The notes: generated from the letters alone by a model not told the origin. A stretch of 64,000 nucleotides of DNA from Bacillota bacterium (GCA_030526045.1 JAUNDN010000012.1:1-64000); one strand, 5' to 3'; positions 1 to 9,215 are shown, numbered from the stretch's first letter. Made by a program: numbers and translations.

Positions 1-946
1 CGTCAATATGATATTCCTTGATCCAGAAAAGAACATTGGCTATCAGGAAATTCTTAACCTCTGTCTTTCCGTAATTGAAAATTTTAGTTCCCCAATCGGG
101 ATGCTCTCCCTTCCTCGGATCGGGATCTTCAAAAATGCACTGACCGTCAAATCTGCCCAAGCCATGAGCATCTGTTGCAAAATGAGCCGGTACCCAGTCT
201 AATATGACACCAATTTTATTTTTGTGAAGCTTGTTGATCAGATACATAAAGTCCTGCGGATCACCATATCGCGAGGTAGGTGCATAGTATCCGGTAACCT
301 GATAACCCCACGAACCATCATAAGGATATTCTGCGATCCCCATCAGCTCAATGTGTGTGTATTTCATTTCCTTTAAATACTCTACAATTCTGTCTGCAAA
401 CTCACGATAATTGTAGAAGCCTTTTTCCTCCGGCTGAGGATGGCGCATCCATGATCCGATATGACATTCGTAAATGGAAAGAGGCTCCTTGTTATAGTCC
501 TTACCGCTGCGCTCCTTCATCCATGCATCATCTGACCATTTAAAGCCGGAAATGTCCACGGTTTTGGAAGCATTTCCCGGACGAAGTTCTGTACCGTTTG
601 CAAAGGGATCTGCCTTGTACAGCTTTTCTCCTGAAGGCGTTGTAATCAAGAACTTGTACAGTTCACCAACTCCCACTCCCGGAATAAATGTCGTATGAAT
701 TCCACCCGGTCCCAGCTTTTTCATGGGATTTGCCGTTTCATTCCATCCGTTAAAGGTTCCGATTACGTGAACGCTGGCAGCATTTGGTGCCCATACCCCA
801 AAAAACATTCCCTTCTTCCCGTGTTCTACTGAAAGGTGTGCACCAAGCTTCTTATAGATATCATAATGCGTCCCCTGCGCAAACAGATATTGATCAGCAT
901 CAGAAATGAAAACAGTATTTTCCGCCTTTTTTTCTCTTAAATCCAT
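1..946 (-). CDS. glgB: 1,4-alpha-glucan branching enzyme, N-terminal 315 residues (runs off left edge)
   Basis: GlgB makes alpha-1,6 branches in glycogen in the cytoplasm. The minus strand reads from an ATG at 946 without a stop to the window edge. The first ~150 residues are the CBM48/N-terminal beta domain (FGVWAPNA, IGTFNGWN). The GH13 barrel follows, with the branching-enzyme motifs YECHIGSWMR, YYAPTSRYG and DWVPAHF; the catalytic Asp/Glu pair lies beyond the edge. The start MDLREKK fits known GlgB N-termini. The next gene upstream on this strand is the TPR protein, whose stop is 27 bases away, so the two could share a transcript. No defect is visible in the part present. Confidence 0.95.
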   Translation of the reverse strand, partial: MDLREKKAENTVFISDADQYLFAQGTHYDIYKKLGAHLSVEHGKKGMFFGVWAPNAASVHVIGTFNGWNETANPMKKLGPGGIHTTFIPGVGVGELYKFLITTPSGEKLYKADPFANGTELRPGNASKTVDISGFKWSDDAWMKERSGKDYNKEPLSIYECHIGSWMRHPQPEEKGFYNYREFADRIVEYLKEMKYTHIELMGIAEYPYDGSWGYQVTGYYAPTSRYGDPQDFMYLINKLHKNKIGVILDWVPAHFATDAHGLGRFDGQCIFEDPDPRKGEHPDWGTKIFNYGKTEVKNFLIANVLFWIKEYHID

Positions 947-973
947 ATAGTTTTGCCCCCGGTTCTCCCTTAC

Positions 974-3712
974 TTAGTAATGCATAAAATCCTTTTCCCT
1001 GAGAATGATCATGTCCTCATCATCATATCGCTTTCCCAGAAGAATATCAAAAAAGTGCTTCGGTGTCTTTCTATCCGCATAATAAATTGCTTCATCGATC
1101 AACTCTTCGATCTCTGCAAGTGTAACCTCATGATCACTGGTCTGCATATCCGCTATCCTGGTATGAAGCGCCAATATACCCAGATCATCGATCGCATATT
1201 CCTGATCGAGAGCATATTTCTGTGCATATTTTACAAGAGTCTGGTCATCCAATGCCTCTACATCAACCCGCAGATTGAATACCTCAGAAAGTGCCGGATA
1301 CTTATCAAGATATGCATTAATCTTGTCCTTTTTGTCTTCAATAAGAACAATAATCCCTTTCTCTTCCTGATTCAGTTCTTTAAGGAGCTGATCGACAGCA
1401 GCCTTCTTCATCGCACAGGCACCTTCAATAATCAATGCACCACCGGAAAGCTTCCCTAAAGTTGCGCCTATATCCTTCTTGTTCATTGTCGCGCCAGAAA
1501 TTTTTGCTACCTTTCCGGAAAAATTATTGTCGGAAAGCTGCACTTCCTTCACAAACAATTTTGCAAGTGCTGTCGTCTCCGTGCTTTCCTCGCCGGTAAT
1601 GACCACATTGCCCGTGTAGGATGCCATGCTGATATTGTCAAGAACTGTTACAATCTGTCTTCGGGTGCGTTTGTGGTGAATAAACGGAGCAAACTGTTCT
1701 CTCTCACTCTCTGACATTTCTCTGACTGCTTTTGGATTTTCAACTGCCTTATCCGGTTCGGTATTTTCTTCTTCCGGATCTTTTTCCTCTTCTTCCCCGG
1801 TAACAGCCCTCTCCCCATCCTCCCGGATCTCTTCAGCAATCTTATTAACAGTTTCTTCTACTGTTTCTTCAACGGTCCCTTCTTCTACTTCTTCTGCTGT
1901 CTCTTCACCAGTTTCTTCTTCAAGCTCTTCTTGGGCAGGTTCTTCTATATCTTGCTCTTCAACTACCTCTTCCGAAATTTGCATCGCAGCAGCCACAATT
2001 TCCTCTTCTAAAGAAGCCGTCTGCTCTTCTTTCTCTGCGTCCTTCAGTGCTGCTTCCTTTTCTATGTCAGCTACCTTTACCACCTTTGGTTTTTCCTGAC
2101 TTGCCTTAACCTTCCCTTCCTTGATCGCTGCAGTCACCATTGCCTTTTCCAGTTCTTCCAGAAGGCCTGTCTTAGTAGATTCGTCAAAGTCAGCAAAAAG
2201 CGCATCTGTTTGCTGGCGGACACGCTTGCGTATTTCCTCCATACGCCTCCGCTCATTTTCCTGCTTTGTCCTTTCCCATTCAGCCATCACATCTTCTATA
2301 CTAAGCTGTCCTGTAATCTGCTTTTCAATTTTTTCCTCCTCCGGCATAACCAGTGAAATCTGTCCGTCATATTCCTGGGAAAGAATATGATCAAAACCTG
2401 AAGGTTTATGAAAGGTCCTGATCACACCGGTATTGCTGACCGCAGGATTAGGGCTTGCCGCCGGAATAACCGGTTTTACAGCTTCCTGCTGCATTGCAGT
2501 AATGGGTTCAAACGGTGTTTTTGTTCCATTTTGCTCTGCAAGCTCCGAAACGACATCCTGTATGTTTACTTCCTCCGTATTACCAAAAAATACCTCTTCG
2601 GAATTTTCTTCTGATTCTTCCTGTACATTCTGGGCTTCAGAATCGGCATTCTGATTTCCGCCAAGATCACTCTCCGTGATGAGTTGCATTTCATCCGTAT
2701 CCTGTCTGAGAACTACCTGAGGCTCATCCGACACTGCCCCCGTTTCCGTAGCATCAGAAGTACTCTCCGAATCATCCAGTCCCTTTACAGGCTCATAAAC
2801 CTGTGTTTTTAAAGCATCATTGGTCTCCTCAACCGGCATCTGCTGAGTTTTATTCTTCTCCAAAAATTCCTTCATGCTCTCAGCAAGTTCTTTTTGGAGG
2901 TTAATGGTATTATACTGACTGACATCAACGGTCTTAACCTCGATATCCATGTCCTTTGCAGGCATCTCCTGGGTACTTCCGGTCAGGATATTTTCCTGAA
3001 GACTGAATTCTTCATCATCCTCTTCCTCGGTTTCCTTATCTGCTTCTTCCTTGATTGCCTGCTGGTCAGCTGCGTAGTCCGAGGTAACAAAGCCACCATT
3101 TTGCTTCATGAGCTCGTACTTGACTTCCTGTTCCTGCGTTAAAGGTTCATGAAGCTTCTTAAGCTCCAACGCTTTCAGCACATACCTTCCTTCGCCGAAC
3201 CAGAGAATCATTTCGTTACATTCTTCAACACATTTAGACTCCAGTCCTACCCTATGATAAAGGTATGCAAGCTCATACGCCCATTTTTCACGGTAGTCAC
3301 GCTTTTTGAGCTCCTCGAGCACCTCGATTCTTTCTTCCAGGCTTACTTCCTGTGCTTCATACAGCTTATACTGCAAAACATACCTTCCGCTGTCCTTCGG
3401 TGCCAGCTGTACAAATTCTTTATAATATTCCAACGCCTGAACATACTCTCCCAGCTTAATGGAAAGCTCACAAAGAGAATAAACAATTAGTCTTCCTCCC
3501 GAATGTCTCTCATAAGCCAAAAGCAGAATATCCCTGCTGTCCTCGTATCTTCTGTTTATTTTGTATAAATCGCTTATGGTGCAGAGCATCATGACGCTCT
3601 TGACCCTGCGCCAATCAATGGTGTCTGCAATTTTAACAGCCTCTGCGTATTCTCCCTCTGCGATCAGGGACTTAATCTCGTCCGCACGTACTTTATACTC
3701 ATATTTATCCAA
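974..3712 (-). CDS. TPR protein with acidic linker and degenerate AAA-like (CbbX/SpoVK-type) C-terminal domain
   Basis: About 912 residues. Residues ~1-200 are TPR-like helical repeats (LYHRVGLESKCVEECNEMI). A long, very acidic low-complexity linker follows, with runs of Glu around 570-660. The last ~235 residues look like an AAA domain of the CbbX/SpoVK type. The nucleotide-binding motifs are degenerate: the Walker A position reads GEESTETT, with no Lys, and the Walker B position reads ALIIEGA, with no Asp-Glu. I infer a protein-interaction role, not ATP hydrolysis. I chose the TTG at 3712 because GAGGTG sits six bases upstream and the protein then begins MDKYEYK, as I recall for Lachnospiraceae relatives; a GTG at 3739 is the longer alternative. 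Function unknown. Confidence 0.75.
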   Translation of the reverse strand: MDKYEYKVRADEIKSLIAEGEYAEAVKIADTIDWRRVKSVMMLCTISDLYKINRRYEDSRDILLLAYERHSGGRLIVYSLCELSIKLGEYVQALEYYKEFVQLAPKDSGRYVLQYKLYEAQEVSLEERIEVLEELKKRDYREKWAYELAYLYHRVGLESKCVEECNEMILWFGEGRYVLKALELKKLHEPLTQEQEVKYELMKQNGGFVTSDYAADQQAIKEEADKETEEEDDEEFSLQENILTGSTQEMPAKDMDIEVKTVDVSQYNTINLQKELAESMKEFLEKNKTQQMPVEETNDALKTQVYEPVKGLDDSESTSDATETGAVSDEPQVVLRQDTDEMQLITESDLGGNQNADSEAQNVQEESEENSEEVFFGNTEEVNIQDVVSELAEQNGTKTPFEPITAMQQEAVKPVIPAASPNPAVSNTGVIRTFHKPSGFDHILSQEYDGQISLVMPEEEKIEKQITGQLSIEDVMAEWERTKQENERRRMEEIRKRVRQQTDALFADFDESTKTGLLEELEKAMVTAAIKEGKVKASQEKPKVVKVADIEKEAALKDAEKEEQTASLEEEIVAAAMQISEEVVEEQDIEEPAQEELEEETGEETAEEVEEGTVEETVEETVNKIAEEIREDGERAVTGEEEEKDPEEENTEPDKAVENPKAVREMSESEREQFAPFIHHKRTRRQIVTVLDNISMASYTGNVVITGEESTETTALAKLFVKEVQLSDNNFSGKVAKISGATMNKKDIGATLGKLSGGALIIEGACAMKKAAVDQLLKELNQEEKGIIVLIEDKKDKINAYLDKYPALSEVFNLRVDVEALDDQTLVKYAQKYALDQEYAIDDLGILALHTRIADMQTSDHEVTLAEIEELIDEAIYYADRKTPKHFFDILLGKRYDDEDMIILREKDFMHY

Positions 3713-3772
3713 GGTGCTCACCTCATATTCATCTTTCACTTCAAGGCATAATCATCCTATTTTCATTTTCTA

Positions 3773-3801
3773 AGTTTACCATATGCCCTTTCGTATGTCA
3801 A
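3773..3801 (-). promoter_or_regulatory. Promoter of the TPR/AAA-like gene
   Basis: On the minus strand TTGACA (3796-3801) is followed after 17 bases by TAAACT (3773-3778). The predicted start of transcription is ~50 bases upstream of the chosen start codon. It separates this gene from the tatD-ksgA pair upstream. Confidence 0.7.
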
Positions 3802-3887
3802 AATAATATGAGAAAAATCCGCAAGATATGGACAATATGGATACTACTTATCCATAGATATAGTAGTAATCTTTTCCAATAACAGGT

Positions 3888-4766
3888 TTACAGCAAATCG
3901 CTGAGCCTTGCAAATTGCTCAAGGGAAAGAGCCTCCCCTCTTATTGTCTGGCTAAGTCCCATTTTCTCAAGCGCTTCACAGACCTCTTTACGGCTTACAT
4001 GAATTACCTTCCCTTCTTCATTCGTATAAGCAAGCCCGTTTGTAAGAGCATTTGCCAGGGTCTTCCTTCTTTGATTAAATGCAGCACGAATAATGGAAAA
4101 CATCTTTCTTTCATCCTGCGTCTTCGCAGGCGGTTCTTCAAATCTGGTCAGACGAATGACAGCACTTCCCACATTGGGTCTTGGCATAAAACAGGCAGGC
4201 GCTACATTCAGCATGATTTCAGGCTTTGCATAATACTGCACTGCAAGGCTAAGTGCACCATAATCCTTCGTTCCGGGTCCTACCTGCATTCTGTCTGCCA
4301 CTTCCTTCTGTACCATAATGGTAATGCTCGAAAGAGGTACATGACTTTCAAAAAGTCCCATAATAATCGGAGTTGTGATGTAATAAGGCAGGTTTGCAAC
4401 CACCTTAATCGGTCTGCCATCGTTTTTCTCCTTTACCAGCCTGTTCAGATCCACCTTCAAAATATCTTCATTTAAAATACTGACATTTTCATATTCCTTT
4501 AAGGTCTCTTCTAAAATAGGAATCAAATTTTTATCAATTTCAACTGCCACTACTTCCCTTGCGTTTTCAGCCAGATACTGGGTCATTGTACCGATTCCCG
4601 GACCAATTTCAATGACACAGTCTTCCTTTGTGATTTCTGCCGAAGCAATTATCTTTTCCAGAATATTGGCATCAATTAAAAAATTCTGTCCAAATTTTTT
4701 CTGAAAGCTAAAACCATATTTCTTAATGACCTGTGCAGTTGCTGTGGGTGTTCCCAAATAAGCCAT
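3888..4766 (-). CDS. ksgA: 16S rRNA (adenine1518-N6/adenine1519-N6)-dimethyltransferase
   Basis: KsgA dimethylates two adjacent adenines in the 3' terminal hairpin of 16S rRNA during 30S maturation. The 292-residue protein has the family length and motifs: FGQNFLID near the N-terminus, the SAM-binding loop IEIGPGIGTMT, and the catalytic NLPYYIT motif. The ATG at 4766 is preceded by AGGAGA seven bases upstream. The stop of tatD lies 13 bases before this start, so tatD-ksgA form an operon, a common pairing in Firmicutes. Confidence 0.97.
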   Translation of the reverse strand: MAYLGTPTATAQVIKKYGFSFQKKFGQNFLIDANILEKIIASAEITKEDCVIEIGPGIGTMTQYLAENAREVVAVEIDKNLIPILEETLKEYENVSILNEDILKVDLNRLVKEKNDGRPIKVVANLPYYITTPIIMGLFESHVPLSSITIMVQKEVADRMQVGPGTKDYGALSLAVQYYAKPEIMLNVAPACFMPRPNVGSAVIRLTRFEEPPAKTQDERKMFSIIRAAFNQRRKTLANALTNGLAYTNEEGKVIHVSRKEVCEALEKMGLSQTIRGEALSLEQFARLSDLL

Positions 4767-4779
4767 ATATTTTTCTCCT

Positions 4780-5547
4780 CTACTTCAAATGATAAAAAGC
4801 TTTTGCATTTTCACTCGTAATACGAAGTACCTCTTTCTTGTCGATACCCTTAAGCTCAGCAAGCTTTTCTGCCACTAAGTCGATATAAACGGACTGATTT
4901 CTCTTTCCTCGGTAAGGCTCCGGTGCCAGGTAGGGACAGTCTGTTTCCAACAAAATTTTATCCATCGGAATTATTTCCACTGCTTCTGCCAACTTTCGGG
5001 CATTCTTAAAGGTAAGAACACCTCCTATTCCAAAATAATATCCCATGGAAAGATATTCCCTTGCTATTTCCTTTGTATAGGAAAAGCAATGAATTACTCC
5101 GCCTGTCTTATCCTTGTCCCATTCCTTTAAAATTCTTAATGTGTCCTCAGCCGCATCCCTGGAGTGAATAATTACCGGAAGCTCTACCTTACTGGCAAGC
5201 ACAAGCTGCCTCCTAAACCATTTCTTTTGTATTTCGCGTTCCGGCTCTGGCCAATGATAGTCCAGTCCGATTTCGCCGACTGCCACAATTTTCTCTTTCG
5301 AGCAGACCTCCTCCAGCCATAGCATCCTATTCTCTGTAAGTTCTCCCGTTTCTGAAGGGTGGACACCAACTGAACCGTATAAAAATGGGTAACGTTCTAC
5401 CAACTCCAATGTCTTCTCTGTAGAAGCAATACTTGATCCCACATTGACAATAAAGTCCACACCCTGCTCTTTCATTTTCCAAAGCAGTTCATCTCTGTCT
5501 TCATTAATTATCTCATCATCATAATGTGCATGCGTATCAAAAATCAT
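4780..5547 (-). CDS. tatD: TatD family metal-dependent hydrolase (DNase)
   Basis: 255 residues, the usual TatD length. Metal ligands of the TIM-barrel hydrolase are visible: THAHYDD at the N-terminus, GEIGLDYHW, VIIHSRDA, HCFSYT and the final ETDCPYLAP with the trailing PYRGKRN. The family has 3'-5' exonuclease activity in the cytoplasm. A GGAG lies about eight bases before the ATG. First gene of a two-gene operon with ksgA; divergent from the tRNA-Lys gene, whose promoter lies in the same AT-rich intergenic region. Confidence 0.95.
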   Translation of the reverse strand: MIFDTHAHYDDEIINEDRDELLWKMKEQGVDFIVNVGSSIASTEKTLELVERYPFLYGSVGVHPSETGELTENRMLWLEEVCSKEKIVAVGEIGLDYHWPEPEREIQKKWFRRQLVLASKVELPVIIHSRDAAEDTLRILKEWDKDKTGGVIHCFSYTKEIAREYLSMGYYFGIGGVLTFKNARKLAEAVEIIPMDKILLETDCPYLAPEPYRGKRNQSVYIDLVAEKLAELKGIDKKEVLRITSENAKAFYHLK

Positions 5548-5614
5548 CTGTAACTCCGCTCTTTTCTTTCATTTTTGCACTAAAATCTAAATTAAAAAAT
5601 TTTTTAAAAAAAGC

Positions 5615-5643
5615 TTGCAAATCAAGAAACATTATACTATAAT
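5615..5643 (+). promoter_or_regulatory. Promoter of tRNA-Lys
   Basis: TTGCAA (5615-5620), 17-base spacer, perfect TATAAT (5638-5643), about 35 bases upstream of the mature tRNA 5' end. It follows an AT-rich stretch at 5591-5611 that could act as an UP element. Confidence 0.8.
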
Positions 5644-5684
5644 AACACTTGCGTTGCAAACAAAGCGCTTTGCAAATGAGGAAT

Positions 5685-5757
5685 GCGTCTTTAGCTCAGT
5701 TGGTAGAGCACCTGACTCTTAATCAGGGTGTCCAGGGTTCGAGCCCCTGAAGACGCA
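5685..5757 (+). tRNA. tRNA-Lys (anticodon CTT)
   Basis: Full cloverleaf: acceptor GCGTCTT pairs with AAGACGC, D arm GCTC/GAGC, anticodon stem CCTGA/TCAGG around the loop CTCTTAA, and T arm CAGGG/CCCTG with TTCGAGC. The anticodon CTT reads AAG. The discriminator is A at 5757 and CCA is not encoded. The gene has its own promoter and terminator. Confidence 0.97.
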
Positions 5758-5762
5758 CTATG

Positions 5763-5810
5763 AGTACCATTTTTGAGGACATATGAGCCTTGGGGATGGT
5801 GCTTTTTTTT
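5763..5810 (+). terminator. Terminator of tRNA-Lys
   Basis: Arms AGTACCAT (5763-5770) and ATGGTGCT (5796-5803) pair with one wobble and are followed by a run of T to 5810, directly downstream of the tRNA. Confidence 0.8.
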
Positions 5811-5831
5811 GCGCGTAAGCAGAGCCATGCC

Positions 5832-5889
5832 ACCAAAAAGTATAGCGCCATTGTGAGCTTGCTCACACAATGGCGCTGTATTTTTTGGT
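5832..5889. terminator. Long bidirectional terminator-like hairpin
   Basis: A ~25 bp stem built from ACCAAAAA plus AGCGCCATTGTGAGC (5844-5858) and its complement GCTCACACAATGGCGCT (5861-5877) plus TTTTTTGGT. There is a two-base bulge and a CTTG tip. Both strands carry a T-rich flank after the GC stem. It sits between convergent tRNA-Lys and the GGDEF/EAL gene, so it can end transcription from either side. Confidence 0.7.
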
Positions 5890-5896
5890 GATAGGG

Positions 5897-6012
5897 CGAA
5901 GCCCGCGACTGAGATGCGCTTGCACATCGAAGGGCGCGCTTGGCTCTTCTTTGATGATACCGAAGCCCGCGACTGAGATGCGCTTGCGCATCGAAGGGCG
6001 CGCTTGGCTCTT
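5897..6012. repeat. Two-copy GC-rich palindromic intergenic repeat (52 bp units, 64 bp period)
   Basis: Copies at 5897-5948 and 5961-6012 match at 51 of 52 positions. Each contains a hairpin centred on GATGCG-CTTG-CGCATC (one substitution in copy 1), flanked by partly complementary AAGCCCGCG and GGGCGCGCTT. Both are clearly more GC-rich than the surroundings. Copy 2 ends against the stop codon of the GGDEF/EAL gene. No function is assigned. Confidence 0.8.
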
Positions 6013-9000
6013 TTATATTAGTTTACTGAACTCATCCGCAGGCATCGGCTTATAGAAGTAAAATCCCTGCACATACTTGCCTCCCTGCTCTCTCACAAAT
6101 TCAACCTGCTCTTCGGTCTCAACACCCTCTGAAATCGTCTCAAATCCCAAGTTTTCAGCCAGACGCATAATCGCTGAAATCACTGCTTTGTTTTTGTAGT
6201 CTAATTCATTCTTAAGGAAAAAGCCTCCATCCAGCTTAATAATATCCACCGGAAGCGATTTCATCAGACTTAAGGTAGAGAAGCCTGCACCAAAGTCATC
6301 CATGGAAATTACAAACCCCATATCCTTCATCTGCTTAACAACTTTAATCAGACGTTCTGTGTCCTCAAAGAAAACACTTTCTGTAATTTCCAGTTCTACC
6401 TGATTAGGACTTACACCATATTGATCGCTTAGCTGCTTTAAATATACCGGGAGCTCATCATTCCGCAAATGCAGCCTGGATATATTGATAGAAATTAGTG
6501 GAACTTTCTTTCCCTCATCCTGCCATTTTCTGATCAGCCTGAAGGTCTCCCGATAAACATATTTATCAATCTCTACAATCATCCCGTTCTCTTCAGCCAG
6601 TGGGATAAATTTCCCGGGTGAAACCAGATTTCCGTCTGCGTCAATCATTCTGACAAGTGCCTCTCCTCCGGTAATTTCATTTGTCAGAATATTTACTTTC
6701 GGTTGGATGAACACTCTGAAATATCCCTTTTCAAGAGAATCCTTCATTGCTCTGTTAATTCTTTCCCGTTCCTTCTCCTGAAGTTCAATTTCTCTTGTGT
6801 AAACATAAATGCCGCGTGTATCATACATATTTGAAAGCGCCATTTTTCTTGCTTTCATCGCTTTGTCAAAGCATCGGCTGATATATTCCTCTCCTTCCGG
6901 TATCCAATAAACACCTGCAAAGCACTGAATAGAAATGTTAGGGAACTTTCCTCTGAATTGTCTGGAAAGGTCTTCAGAAAGTTCTCTCATTGTTTTGTAT
7001 TTTCCCTTGCAATAGTTATTCGAATCCGTCAATGCCACAAAGTCATCACCCTTGATACGGCAAAAGAACTCCTTTTCCTCAAGTCCGCTCTGTACCGCTT
7101 CTGCAAAAGCTTTGAGGATCAGGTCTCCGGTTTCATAACCATACTCATCATTAATTCTGGAGAAGTCCTGGATACCCATAAAAATCAGAACATATCGTTT
7201 CTCCTGTTCCTTAATAAGTGCCCTGGCGGTTTCCATTCTGAACTTTTCGTAGGACATAACGCCCGTCAGCTGATCTATACCTTTCACCCGCTTAAGAAAA
7301 TCAGTTACATTTGATTTGCATACCAGGATCTGATTGACTCCCTGCGTTTTTCCCATGTAAGATGCTGTCATCGTATACCAGTTATCATCTTCGGGATCGT
7401 AAATCTCTACGGTGCTGTCATCTTTTCCTCTCTGGTAATCACGGAGGGGACATGAATCACAAGGGGCATCCTTTCCCATAACAGCCTGATAGCATACCTG
7501 TCCATATTCCGCATTCGGGTACTGTTCCTGTGCATAACGGCTCATGTACAGAATCTTATAAGTACCCTCTTCGATCACATAATAAATCTGGTTCAGGGTA
7601 TCCATTGCCTTTTTGCCGATAATATACTCTGTTTCCAGCTCCGCCTTTACCTGACGCTGCAAGAGGTAACTGGAGATCATTTTGGTAATACTGGAAAGAG
7701 TATTAATCTCGACCAGATTCCACTTCCGTTCCTTCCAGCATTCAAAGGTAAGAACACCTGCCATTTTGCTTCCATCCATAATCGGAAATTGGATTGCAGA
7801 AACAGGAACCTTATTCATAGCATACACATCATCTGAATAATCCTCACGTTCATCCTTCCCTTTATCCAGAATGTTATACTCTATATTTCTGTAATACTTT
7901 TCCAAGATAAACCAGTTGATACTTCCGGTCTGCTCTATCTTGATAACATCGTCTCCATCATCCTCCCTTGTCCATCTGGAAGTGACACGTATTTTCCGCC
8001 TGACTGCATCCCATTCCATGAGAGTGCTTCTGTCCAGTGAAAAGTAAAGACTAACCTCTTCAAAGATCAAATGGATTGCATGATAAAAGTCAGCTTCATT
8101 ACTAATCACCTTAAAGGCAAAGTCAAATAATTCTTTATTTAAATTAGTACGTTTCTTTTCAGTGGACAGCCTTCTTTTGTCTTCATCCCTCAACTTACGA
8201 TAAACTACTCCAAGACAAGTTCCGTAATCTCTGTCTTTTTGAAAAATATGGAAGTTGCTTTCCCCGTTCTTCTTTGCTTCAAGTAGCGCAATATCCGCAT
8301 TATCAAATAATTCCTGATAAGTTTTTCCATCTCTGGGGTATAGCGCAGCTCCTACGCTGATACTGCATTTTTTCCCATCGCGTTCTTCCATAAAACTCTG
8401 GAAACGTAAAAAAACTTTATTGATAAGCCTTTCAACTGTATGCTCATCCTCAGCTCCGGAGCAATAAACCATAAAAGTGTCACCGGAAATCCTTCCGACG
8501 ATATCTTTCATGCGAAAACTGGTATAAATAACATTAGCTGCCTTTTCTAACACACTATTTCCATATACCTGTCCGTATGTATCATTAATGTATTTGAAGT
8601 TATCAATATCCATCAGGAGAAGCGCACCTTTCTCCTCCTCAGATTCTCCGAGCTTTTTTTCAATCATTTTAGTTGCTACTTCATGCTCGTAGAGTCCTGT
8701 CAGAAAGTCTCTGGTCACTTCCCTTTCCAGTAGTTCCTTTTCCGCCTTTTCATCGGTAATATCAGTAACCTGCCCTACAACTCTGATCGGCTTTCCTTCT
8801 TCGTCATAAATCGTTCTGCCCTCATGCCGAAGCAAGGCAAAATGACCGCTGTCCCGCAGAACCCTAAGTTCAGATAATACATGAGCATCCCCACGATCAA
8901 GGCTGTCACAATATTCATCAAACAGAGAAATATCCTCCGGATGAATCAGATCCCATTCCTTCATCTGCTCACGATAGTTTTCTACAATAAGGTTATTATT

Positions 9001-9168
9001 ACTCCATTTTCCCTGAAGCTTGCGCGTCTGAATTAAACGCCTGCTTGCGATATCGTACTCCCAAAGACCGATATCCTCGATAGTACCTTGTTTTTCTTTT
9101 TCAATTTTTAATTGATTTTCAAGCTCGGAAATTTTTCGTTCAAGCTCGACTATTCTGTCCGTACCCAT
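6013..9168 (-). CDS. PAS-GGDEF-GAF-PAS-GGDEF-EAL protein, probable c-di-GMP phosphodiesterase
   Basis: 1051 residues, no membrane segments. Order: short coiled coil (1-30), PAS (~30-145), GGDEF 1 (~150-310), GAF-like (~345-505), PAS with PCDSC cysteine pair (~520-625), GGDEF 2 (~630-790) and EAL (~805-1051). GGDEF 1 reads SGDTF (228-232) but keeps an RMKD inhibitory-site motif just upstream. GGDEF 2 reads KGDDF (706-710). Neither is likely to be a cyclase. The EAL domain keeps EALVRM (836), NIS, ITES, DDFG, KLD and EGVE, so hydrolysis of c-di-GMP is expected. The ATG at 9168 has GGAG eight bases upstream. Confidence 0.9.
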   Translation of the reverse strand: MGTDRIVELERKISELENQLKIEKEKQGTIEDIGLWEYDIASRRLIQTRKLQGKWSNNNLIVENYREQMKEWDLIHPEDISLFDEYCDSLDRGDAHVLSELRVLRDSGHFALLRHEGRTIYDEEGKPIRVVGQVTDITDEKAEKELLEREVTRDFLTGLYEHEVATKMIEKKLGESEEEKGALLLMDIDNFKYINDTYGQVYGNSVLEKAANVIYTSFRMKDIVGRISGDTFMVYCSGAEDEHTVERLINKVFLRFQSFMEERDGKKCSISVGAALYPRDGKTYQELFDNADIALLEAKKNGESNFHIFQKDRDYGTCLGVVYRKLRDEDKRRLSTEKKRTNLNKELFDFAFKVISNEADFYHAIHLIFEEVSLYFSLDRSTLMEWDAVRRKIRVTSRWTREDDGDDVIKIEQTGSINWFILEKYYRNIEYNILDKGKDEREDYSDDVYAMNKVPVSAIQFPIMDGSKMAGVLTFECWKERKWNLVEINTLSSITKMISSYLLQRQVKAELETEYIIGKKAMDTLNQIYYVIEEGTYKILYMSRYAQEQYPNAEYGQVCYQAVMGKDAPCDSCPLRDYQRGKDDSTVEIYDPEDDNWYTMTASYMGKTQGVNQILVCKSNVTDFLKRVKGIDQLTGVMSYEKFRMETARALIKEQEKRYVLIFMGIQDFSRINDEYGYETGDLILKAFAEAVQSGLEEKEFFCRIKGDDFVALTDSNNYCKGKYKTMRELSEDLSRQFRGKFPNISIQCFAGVYWIPEGEEYISRCFDKAMKARKMALSNMYDTRGIYVYTREIELQEKERERINRAMKDSLEKGYFRVFIQPKVNILTNEITGGEALVRMIDADGNLVSPGKFIPLAEENGMIVEIDKYVYRETFRLIRKWQDEGKKVPLISINISRLHLRNDELPVYLKQLSDQYGVSPNQVELEITESVFFEDTERLIKVVKQMKDMGFVISMDDFGAGFSTLSLMKSLPVDIIKLDGGFFLKNELDYKNKAVISAIMRLAENLGFETISEGVETEEQVEFVREQGGKYVQGFYFYKPMPADEFSKLI

Positions 9169-9215
9169 ACACTATTCTCCGCAAAACCCTTAAAATGAGA
9201 TATACCCACAATTGT

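Noticed and set aside
1648-2614. Several open frames on both strands inside the TPR/AAA-like gene
   Set aside because: They mirror the Glu-rich repetitive codons of the real gene, have no ribosome sites and show no family resemblance.
3820-3875. ACTACT...AGTAGT inverted repeat downstream of ksgA
   Set aside because: Six-base AT-rich arms without a T run on the ksgA strand; too weak to call a terminator.
5691-6055. Open frames across the tRNA-Lys gene and the GC-rich repeats
   Set aside because: They translate tRNA and palindromic repeat sequence; no ribosome sites and no protein-like composition.
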